Assembly (NCBI GenBank): GCA_947626525.1
Contig: CANQSM010000032.1
Coordinates: 1-34,871, forward strand
Origin: an uncultured Phocaeicola sp.
GTDB lineage: Bacteria; Bacteroidota; Bacteroidia; Bacteroidales; Bacteroidaceae
DNA: 34,871 bases
Reading direction: 5' to 3'
Part shown: positions 28,392 through 34,871 of the stretch, one piece after another
Numbering within the stretch: the first letter of the stretch is position 1
Layout: each line of letters opens with the position of its first letter
The notes under the pieces: model-generated
Databases searched by the model: none
What the model was told of the DNA's origin: nothing
The model's input: the letters and a program-made list of their open reading frames with translations, nothing else
Position numbers and translations under genes: made by a program

Positions 28392-28925
28392 ATGAATTAT
28401 TTTACTCAACAAAGCATTGAACTTGCTAATCAGCGTGACTATTTAGCTCAACCATTTACAGTATATCCTCTTACCCCCGATTCTATGTGGACTATCAGTG
28501 AGTCCGTATGGGATAATGTTGAATCATTATTTAGAGGCAATGATAATATTGGGCTGTTTAATGCATTGTTAGGACTGGAACTATTTCCTATAAAAGATGG
28601 CTATGTGCCTTGTTTTAAGTTAGATAGAATTGCAATTAATAGAAATCCAAGAACAGTAAATAGAATATGCAAGCGAATAAGAGAACTTGGAATAGAAAAA
28701 CTGTATGAAAAATGTACGCAGCCCAAAGAAACAAACAGACAAATGGGCCCTCTATTTAAAAGATGGATAAATACAGGAGTGCTGGGGGTTAGGCCTGTAA
28801 CATTAGCGGAATTTACATCAACATCTGAAGATGCCATATTAGATGGAACCGATAAGCAACTCAAAATTTATGCATCGAAGCATTTAGGATACACAAGAGA
28901 TAAAGGCGTTGATTTTTTCACAAAA
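28392..28925 (+). pseudogene. type II restriction endonuclease, truncated before its catalytic core
   Basis: About 178 residues (MNYFTQQSIELANQRDYL ... LGYTRDKGVDFFTKL) look like the N-terminal part of a type II restriction enzyme, which I recall as Tsp45I-like with moderate confidence. In that family, GxDF is followed by the active-site EAK segment. Here the sequence switches to AT-rich filler right after it. The frame stays open through the filler and continues in frame into the HTH protein from 29079, so a 325-aa fusion could be translated but would have no nuclease centre. The partner methylase is retained downstream. Confidence 0.6.
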
Positions 28926-29078
28926 CTTACTACTCCAAAGTCAACTAACATTATCCCAATAAAAACCAAGGTTTCGAATCATAAGAACTTAATAACCCAA
29001 AAACTTATAGGGAAATTAGCATATTTGAATATTAAACCCTATATTTATCAGATAAAGACAAGTTTAATATTGACAAAT

Positions 29079-29369
29079 ATGTTATTTGCTAATAAATTAA
29101 AAGAGTTAAGAGAGAAGAGGCAACTGCTTCAAAGACAGTTAGCTTCTGCATTGGAAATAGATACCCCCATGTATAGCCGCATAGAAAGGGGGGAAAGAAA
29201 AGCCAAAAGAGAACAAGTAATATTATTGGCAAAGTTACTAGATGCAAACGAAAAGGAGTTTTTGCAATTATGGCTTGCAGACAAAGTCTATGACGTTTTA
29301 GCGGAAGAAGATTGTGCTGATGGAGTAATAAATATGGTAGCAGAAAATATACGTGAATATGGAAAATAA
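29079..29369 (+). CDS. controller-type HTH (XRE) regulator of the restriction-modification locus
   Basis: 96 aa from ATG 29079 (MLFANKLKELREKRQLLQ). A classic Cro/CI-type HTH (~5-60) is followed by an acidic helical tail ending IREYGK. The stop overlaps the methylase gene by 11 bases. Such C-protein-like regulators control the timing of restriction and methylase genes. A CATATTTG-like -7 box sits in the filler about 55 bases upstream (near 29019-29026), supporting a separate start from the nuclease remnant. Confidence 0.75.
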   Translation: MLFANKLKELREKRQLLQRQLASALEIDTPMYSRIERGERKAKREQVILLAKLLDANEKEFLQLWLADKVYDVLAEEDCADGVINMVAENIREYGK

Positions 29370-30252
29370 CATTCAAGATTTTATAAATAAGGTTATTGAA
29401 GGAGACTGTCTGAATGTTATGCCTAATATTCCAGACAAATCTGTTGATATGATTTTGTGCGACTTACCTTATGGAACAACACAAAATAAGTGGGATTCTG
29501 TTATTGACTTGAATAAGCTTTGGCAACAGTATATGCGTATAATAAAAGATAATGGTGCTATAGTCCTAACAGCACAAGGTCTTTTTACCGCAAAACTGAT
29601 TTTAAGTAATGAAGATTGGTTCAAATATAAAATAGTTTGGATAAAATCAAAGTCAACGAATTTCTTAAATGCTAAGAAACAGCCTTTGAGAAAACACGAG
29701 GATATTTGTGTGTTTTATAAACGACAACCTACATATAATCCTCAAATGACAAAAGGAGAAAGCTATGATAAAGGCATTCGAAAAAACCAATATACAGGAA
29801 GTTATGGAGATTTCAAGCCACGCCATGTGCAAAGTGACGGCATGCGCTACCCTAATGATGTCCTATTTATGGATGATAATGAATTGCCAACAGAAGACTT
29901 TTTGTATGTAAAAACGGCAGAATCAGAAGGTCCCGTATATCATCCGACGCAAAAGCCAATAGAGTTAGGACGATACTTAATTAGGACATTCTCTGATCCT
30001 GGGGATATAATTCTTGATAATGCTTGTGGTAGTGGAAGTTTCTTGGTTGCAGCTGCAATGGAGGATAGAAAGTATATAGAAATTGAAAAAAATCAGAATG
30101 TAATGCTACATAAAATCAAAGCAATAGACTATATACAAATATGTACAGATCGCCTCGCTGCGGTTACTGCCAAGCAACACAAAGAAAAAAAAGAGCCAGT
30201 TATTCAGGATTTATTCGATGATACAATATATAATACATTAGCAATTAAATAG
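29359..30252 (+). CDS. beta-class DNA methyltransferase
   Basis: 297 aa from ATG 29359; a GTG at 29353 would add two residues. Motif IV comes first (CDLPYGTTQNKWD, a DPPY variant). A variable recognition region follows (to ~180), then HPTQKPIELG (motif X-like) and the SAM-binding motif I DNACGSGSFLVAA near 225. Motif order IV-TRD-I marks a beta-class N6-adenine or N4-cytosine methylase. It should protect host sites once cut by the truncated nuclease upstream. Its catalytic Pro-Tyr pair is present, so it looks active. The next gene starts 6 bases after its stop. Confidence 0.85.
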   Translation: MENNIQDFINKVIEGDCLNVMPNIPDKSVDMILCDLPYGTTQNKWDSVIDLNKLWQQYMRIIKDNGAIVLTAQGLFTAKLILSNEDWFKYKIVWIKSKSTNFLNAKKQPLRKHEDICVFYKRQPTYNPQMTKGESYDKGIRKNQYTGSYGDFKPRHVQSDGMRYPNDVLFMDDNELPTEDFLYVKTAESEGPVYHPTQKPIELGRYLIRTFSDPGDIILDNACGSGSFLVAAAMEDRKYIEIEKNQNVMLHKIKAIDYIQICTDRLAAVTAKQHKEKKEPVIQDLFDDTIYNTLAIK

Positions 30253-30257
30253 TAATC

Positions 30258-33146
30258 ATGGCGAAACTTGATATAAAGAGAAATGAGCGAGATTGGGCAG
30301 GTCAGTTGATTAGCTGGATAAAATCTGCCATAGATAGAAAAACTACAGTTTTTCAAGATGCAACCAATGATACCAGTGTAAAGATGAAATCAGGAAAGAC
30401 TAAATTTCCTGATATTCTTCTTTTTGTCGATAAAACTTCTGGTGTAATTTTCAATGGTTGGGAGTTAAAGTTTCCTGACACGGCCGTAGATGATGTTGTT
30501 ATGCTAGAAAATGCACTTGAAAAAGCACAGAAGTTAAGTTCTGACTCTTTTGTTACTTGGAATGGTGCTGAAGCAGTTATTTGGCATGTTAATGATGAAA
30601 AATACTCTTTAGACAGTCTTTCAAAAATAAAAGTCTATCCCAAAGTACCGTCTATAAGTACTCGTGAGGATTTGGCGGATCCCGTAAAATTTGCGCAACA
30701 CGAACTGTTGTTAAAAGAACGTACAGAAGAGATCTTGCACGATTTGGATTCTTTGTACCGTAACGGAGCATTGAAACCTGCGCTTGATATTTCTAAAAAT
30801 ATCATTTCTGCTGTACACGAAGCATCTACTATCATTATTCCACAATTTCAAGAAGCGATAATTCAAGAGAAAGGTAGTAATCATGCATTTAGAGACGAAT
30901 TTAATAAATGGAAAATTTATGAAAGTTCCATTTTGAAGATTTTAGCATCCTCATCAAGGAAGAAGGAAAATGTCATACCAGAGCAAGTGTTAGCGAAGTT
31001 TACTTTCTACAATTTAATAGGTAAAACTATTTTCTATTTGACACTTTGTGATAATTTAAGTGGAGAATTGGAGCCAATCACTCTTGATGAAAGCAAATCT
31101 GCTAAAGATTTATTGAATAGCTATTTTGATAAAGCAAAAAAGATAGATTATCAGGCCATCTTTAGACCATATTTCACGGATAGCATAAAATATTCTGATC
31201 TGACTGATAAAACAATTTTTGCTCTATTGGAGGTTCTGACTGCTTTTGATTTCAAAGTGTTGCCAACAGAAGTCATTGGAAACATATTGGAGAACCTTGT
31301 TCCTGATGACGAAAAGCAAAAGTTTGGGCAATATTTTACTAATGAAGTTTTGACAAACCTTGTGGCATTCCCTATAATCAAGACTAATAAAGATGTTCTG
31401 TTTGATCCTACTTGTGGAACAGGTACTTTTCTAAATTCCTTCTATAAGATTTTACAAACTTTTGGAACAAAAGAACATGGGGAACTTTTAAAGCAAATAT
31501 GGGGCAACGATATTTCTCACTTTCCTGCAATTTTATCTGTTATCAACTTATATAACCAAGATGTAGTAGCAACAGACAACTTTCCCCGTGTCATACGTAA
31601 CGACTTCTTTAATTTGGAAGTTGGAGAAAAGGTCGTTTTTCCTGATTCGCACGATCATAATAGACATATTGAAGTGCCTATTCCGACTTTTGATGGTATA
31701 GCAAGTAATTTCCCGTTTATACAGCAGGAGGATATTCCAAACGAGAAATTGTCAGCCTTATTTAGAGAGCAATTTCAGAGTGAACAACAAGCATTTTTGA
31801 AAGATAACACTTTCAAAATCAATGAACGCTCTGACTATTTCACCTATTGCATCTATAATGCGGACAGATTTCTCAAACCTGATGGTTGTTTATCTGCAAT
31901 AACATCTAATGCATGGTTAGGAAAAGAGTATGGATTTCAATTTAAAAAATTCTTACTAGATAATTTCCATATACGATATATCGTAAAGAGTAATGCAGAG
32001 CATTGGTTTAAGGATTCTCAAGTCTCTACTATATATACTGTATTAGATAAAACTCAAAGTAGCGAACCTACAAAATTCGTAACTCTTAATCGCAAATTAA
32101 GTGAATTAATACATCCAAAATCTAGAAATGATCAAATACAACAGATTGAAGACTTTTATGCAGATATAGATAATTGTAACAATCCCCGTAATGATTTATG
32201 GGAAAAGGATCATTTCTTTGATAATTTATATAAGCGAAAAGATGGAAGTTTGTCTATATGTTTAGTATCCAAAGAACATTTGCTCAATAGTCTAGAAAGC
32301 AAAATGAACTGGGAGCATTTTTTTCTTTCTACCAATCTATTCGGTAGCTTTGAAAATTGCTTAATACAATATTATCCCAATATTGTAAAAGTATTTAGAG
32401 GAGAAAGAACAGGTTGGAATCCAATGTTCGTCATTAAAGATAGGGATATACAGTCATCACGTATTAACGAAAAGTATTTAGTTCCGTATGTGAAGTCATC
32501 ATCAGAACTTCAGCAGATAGAGTTTGAGGATAGTTATAGGTTTAGGGTATTCGTCTGCCAGGATGAAGAAAAGGTAATAGACAAAGGGACGAAATCATGG
32601 ATAGCTAAATTTGTGAACACACCTAATAAGAATGGCAGTCAAACAATATCAGAAGCATGCACAGGACACCGTCCTTATTGGTATTCTCTGAATCCCAAAA
32701 GGGCACACATTATCACTGCAATTAACCCATATGAACGTTTCTTCTTTACTTTTGCTAAAGAGCCATTTGTTATTGATCAACGTTTGATAGCGATGCAAGT
32801 ACAAGACGGTTATGATGTAGAGCTAATTGCTGCCCTACTCAACTCTGTTATAACATTTCTAATAATTGAAATGCGTGGCACTTCACGTAATTTGGGCGCT
32901 TTAGATTTAAATGCAGATTATTTGAAGCAGATGCACTTATTAAATCCTAATTTACTGTCAACAGAGCATTCACTGAAGATAAAAAAAGCATTTGAACCAT
33001 TAAAACACAGAAAAATCAACAGTGTTTTTGAAGAAGTAAACGATAAAAACCGTATAAAATTCGATCAGACTGTATTTGAATGCTTTGGATTAGATAAAAG
33101 TATGACAAAGCATATACGCATTATTAATAAGTGCTGTAACAGATAG
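30258..33146 (+). CDS. type IIG-like restriction endonuclease / N6-adenine methyltransferase fusion
   Basis: 962 aa. The N-terminal nuclease shows D52 in KFPDILLF and ELK (E69, K71) in NGWELKFPD, a PD-(D/E)xK pattern. A helical connector (~130-350) leads to a gamma-class methylase with motif I FDPTCGTGTFL (from 383), IWGNDISHFPAI, and motif IV SNFPF (N484; NPPY/F variant). The C-terminal ~350 residues are a target-recognition region (YIVKSNAEHWFKDSQVST, LNSVITFLIIEMRG). One chain could thus cut and modify DNA alone. It follows the methylase by 6 bases. All expected motifs are present, and there is no frameshift. Confidence 0.85.
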   Translation: MAKLDIKRNERDWAGQLISWIKSAIDRKTTVFQDATNDTSVKMKSGKTKFPDILLFVDKTSGVIFNGWELKFPDTAVDDVVMLENALEKAQKLSSDSFVTWNGAEAVIWHVNDEKYSLDSLSKIKVYPKVPSISTREDLADPVKFAQHELLLKERTEEILHDLDSLYRNGALKPALDISKNIISAVHEASTIIIPQFQEAIIQEKGSNHAFRDEFNKWKIYESSILKILASSSRKKENVIPEQVLAKFTFYNLIGKTIFYLTLCDNLSGELEPITLDESKSAKDLLNSYFDKAKKIDYQAIFRPYFTDSIKYSDLTDKTIFALLEVLTAFDFKVLPTEVIGNILENLVPDDEKQKFGQYFTNEVLTNLVAFPIIKTNKDVLFDPTCGTGTFLNSFYKILQTFGTKEHGELLKQIWGNDISHFPAILSVINLYNQDVVATDNFPRVIRNDFFNLEVGEKVVFPDSHDHNRHIEVPIPTFDGIASNFPFIQQEDIPNEKLSALFREQFQSEQQAFLKDNTFKINERSDYFTYCIYNADRFLKPDGCLSAITSNAWLGKEYGFQFKKFLLDNFHIRYIVKSNAEHWFKDSQVSTIYTVLDKTQSSEPTKFVTLNRKLSELIHPKSRNDQIQQIEDFYADIDNCNNPRNDLWEKDHFFDNLYKRKDGSLSICLVSKEHLLNSLESKMNWEHFFLSTNLFGSFENCLIQYYPNIVKVFRGERTGWNPMFVIKDRDIQSSRINEKYLVPYVKSSSELQQIEFEDSYRFRVFVCQDEEKVIDKGTKSWIAKFVNTPNKNGSQTISEACTGHRPYWYSLNPKRAHIITAINPYERFFFTFAKEPFVIDQRLIAMQVQDGYDVELIAALLNSVITFLIIEMRGTSRNLGALDLNADYLKQMHLLNPNLLSTEHSLKIKKAFEPLKHRKINSVFEEVNDKNRIKFDQTVFECFGLDKSMTKHIRIINKCCNR

Positions 33147-33212
33147 AGTAACATTAAATAAAAAATAGGGAACGATATACCTGTTTACACCAAAATTCGC
33201 ATAAAGCATTAA

Positions 33213-33332
33213 ATTACAATCGAAAAGACCGATTTAAAAAAAACCTATGGCTTTGTGAGAGATGCGGATAATTGGGGATATTCAGTAAATGTTCCTAAAA
33301 ATAAAATGGCATATGAAGATTACATATCATAA
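33213..33332 (+). pseudogene. C-terminal fragment of an unknown protein
   Basis: An open frame of 39 codons (TIEKTDLKKTYGFVRDADNW ... KMAYEDYIS) with coding-like composition and no start codon at its beginning. No family is recognised. It sits between the type IIG gene and an IS relic, suggesting a gene cut by rearrangement. Confidence 0.35.
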
Positions 33333-33352
33333 TCCCTTCAAATGCCATTTTT
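33303..33352. terminator. hairpin terminator after the restriction locus
   Basis: AAAATGGCAT (33303-33312) pairs with ATGCCATTTT (33342-33351), followed by a T-rich tract. The loop is long (about 29 bases). Confidence 0.5.
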
Positions 33353-33453
33353 ATTATGTTTTTTCTGTACTTTCTCATCCAATTTTATCCGACAGGACAT
33401 GACTCTCCGGAAGAAGTCTGATGGCCTCTTCTGATTCTGTCAGTAAAATCATG

Positions 33454-33712
33454 TCATGCCGCTTTACACTTTCTGTTCCTGAGCTTGTCTATCATCAGTA
33501 TGGCGTTTGCCGTATGTATTCCGAAAAAAATCCACAGGATTTCCGTTTCCCTGTTCCGGGCCTTTATCCTTGAGAGCGAGTAATGTTGCTTTTGGGTACC
33601 GAAGCTTCCCTCAAGTCTGGTGGCTCTCTCCCTTGAGAGTTCACTTCTGAGAACCGTTCTCTATGGTTCATCCTTTGCCGCTCTTCCCTTGCGTACGAAG
33701 GAAGTGGATACC
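33454..33712 (-). pseudogene. IS transposase C-terminal relic
   Basis: On the minus strand the frame reads TSFVRKGRAAKDEP, then a stop (33661-33663), then RTVLRSELSRERATRLEGSF, QKQHYSLSRIKARNR and IFFGIHTANAILMIDKL, ending at 33454. RxxxxEGxFGxxK and the Asn in TANA are typical of the C-terminal DDE region of IS1182/IS5-like transposases. With an in-frame stop and no N-terminal part, it cannot be active. It lies where the adjoining gene fragment starts, so it probably marks an old insertion. Confidence 0.7.
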
Positions 33713-33713
33713 G

Positions 33714-34064
33714 ATAAATGCAGTGAAAAAATATGTAGATGAAAATACATATATAGATTTAGATGTGATTGGTTTAGCAAAAGAAATAGCTTCGCCAAGT
33801 ACAAGAGCTACGATAGACCTTGATAAAGTTGCTAAAATGAAAGCTGCTATTTATCGTTTCTATAGTAATGTTGAATTGAAAAATGGTATTTATAACTGCA
33901 AATTAACCTCTGCATCAGAAATCAATGTCTCTTTGGAAGTTTATACAGCATTATTAAATAACCTAAATGAGATAAATGCAGCTATCCAAAAAACAAAAGA
34001 AAAAGGGCTATCTATAAATATTCCTGATGTGAATGAAGCATATTTAAACTCTCTTCTTGAATAA
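33714..34064 (+). pseudogene. 3' part of an unknown gene interrupted by the IS relic
   Basis: About 116 codons from INAVKKYVDENTYIDLDVIG to NEAYLNSLLE. A formal start at 33663 exists, but its first 17 codons are antisense to the transposase relic, so I take the true gene to be cut near 33712. An internal ATG (KMKAAIYRFY) is another possible start. The protein is helical and soluble, with no recognised domain. AT-rich composition matches the restriction locus, and it could be a former accessory gene of that locus. Confidence 0.4.
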
Positions 34065-34297
34065 ATTCCTATAATAATATATTGGAATTTTGAATATGAG
34101 TGAACAAAAAAGTCGTTTTAGTTCAAATGTTGGGGCTAAGACGATTTTACTTATGTAATTCTTTGTTCAGATAGTATATCGGCAGCGCAAAACAGCGACA
34201 CTGTCCAAAATTTTGTATAAATGGAACCAGGATTCAGCTGTAAGTTTCTTCTTATATCTGGATTATCTAGGTTTTGAAATAAGGGATTAGTAGATAT
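34065..34297. other. intergenic stretch, nothing identified
   Basis: AT-rich, with no coding frame or structure I can support. Confidence 0.4.
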
Positions 34298-34513
34298 TTA
34301 TTCTCTATTATTGGGAGTTTGCTTCAAATATCTTTGTTCATCAATAAATTCTTGAATTTCTCCCAATCCACCTATTTCTTTTGGCAATATAAACATATTT
34401 ACAGGATTTGCATATCTTATAAAATACATAATTATTTCATTTATATCCAAATCCTCAATATTCTTGCGACTATTTAGACCAACAGGTTTTAGTAGATGAC
34501 AAAAATTAAAAGT
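34298..34513 (-). pseudogene. C-terminal fragment of an unknown protein beside the IS4-type element
   Basis: An open minus-strand frame of about 71 codons (TFNFCHLLKPVGLNSRKN, DLDINEIIMYFIRYANPV, MFILPKEIGGLGEIQEF) has coding character and ends at 34298 but lacks a start codon. Its upstream end abuts the region where the IS4-type element begins, so the element may have inserted into this gene. Confidence 0.45.
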
Positions 34514-34602
34514 CTATTGTTAAACATCTAATTATTAATAGATTATATTTGTAAAAATTCCTGAAAATCAGTAACTTTAAAGAAAAGTTCGCTGCTTTTT
34601 CT

Positions 34603-34871
34603 ATGAAGACTACTGATTCCAAGGACTTGGTCAAAGTTAACCAAATCCTCCCGATTATGCAAGAGTATTTTGGAAATTCGATGAATCTGGCCCGCATAAA
34701 GCTTATGGCTTATATGCTCCATGCACTTTGTGTGGTGCAGACTGTGAGCCTTCACAAACCGGCTTCGGCAATGCCTACGTCGGTTGAGCGTGATTCCAAT
34801 CTGCGCCGCATTCAGCGATTCATCGCCAACTATGCCTTGAACCTCGACCTGGTAGCAAGGATGATCTTCTC
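34603..34871 (+). CDS. IS4-family transposase, N-terminal part, cut by window edge
   Basis: 89 codons visible from ATG 34603 (MKTTDSKDLVKVNQILPIM); the frame is open upstream to 34555 (LKISNFKEKFAAFS), so a non-ATG start there is possible. Segments LARIKLMAYMLHALCVVQTV, SVERDSNLRRIQRFIANY and LDLVARMIF are typical of the N-terminal domain of Bacteroides IS4-type transposases. The DDE core lies beyond the window. The insertion lies next to the minus-strand fragment ending at 34298. Confidence 0.75.
   Translation, partial: MKTTDSKDLVKVNQILPIMQEYFGNSMNLARIKLMAYMLHALCVVQTVSLHKPASAMPTSVERDSNLRRIQRFIANYALNLDLVARMIF

Overview
The window looks like a Bacteroidales chromosome, most likely Bacteroides or Phocaeicola. 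The evidence is a single-polypeptide SecDF, a pair of overlapping rhomboid genes, a signal-peptide LacZ-type beta-galactosidase, a viroplasmin/RNase HI fusion, and many matches to the Bacteroidales -7 box (TAnnTTTG) upstream of genes. Function calls come from reading motifs by eye; no database search was run.

Layout. (A) 1-6665: an AT-rich, tightly overlapping + strand operon that runs in from the left edge. It encodes an AAA-type ATPase fragment, a PIN-like nuclease, a PLD-nuclease/helicase fusion, a 77-aa protein, a Rad50/DndD-like ATPase with a zinc hook, and a 170-190 aa accessory protein. It reads as an anti-invader operon that I cannot match to a named system with confidence. Three probable single-base indels, all in A or T runs, interrupt it. 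(B) 6945-7496: two small orphan genes. (C) 7573-11570: a graveyard of minus-strand defence genes. It holds a truncated Dam-type methylase, and the remains of an SNF2 helicase - Mod methylase - Septu (ptuA, ptuB) - Res-like helicase operon. The islet is bounded by a deleted duplicate of the nucleotidyltransferase gene (8318-8512) and the intact gene (11906-12703).

(D) 11906-27319: mostly core chromosome. Genes are a sugar-phosphate nucleotidyltransferase, RNase HI, GH2 beta-galactosidase, ArgS, HU, two rhomboids, an EEP-family hydrolase, SecDF, Hsp20, and an HU-like protein with a winged-helix tail. It also contains four 23-bp tandem units with internal dyads (12805-12896) and a cluster of palindromes (26475-26664). 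(E) 27449-34871: a second accessory region. It holds an IS1595-type transposase, a type II restriction endonuclease truncated before its active site, a controller-type HTH protein, a beta-class DNA methylase, a large type IIG-like restriction-methylation enzyme, several gene fragments, an IS transposase relic, and the start of an IS4-type transposase at the right edge.

Taken together, two accessory blocks rich in restriction and defence genes flank a housekeeping segment. The left block combines a possibly undescribed nuclease/helicase/SMC operon with a decaying restriction-Septu islet. The right block is an IS-bordered restriction-modification locus whose stand-alone nuclease is dead but whose methylase and fused enzyme look intact.
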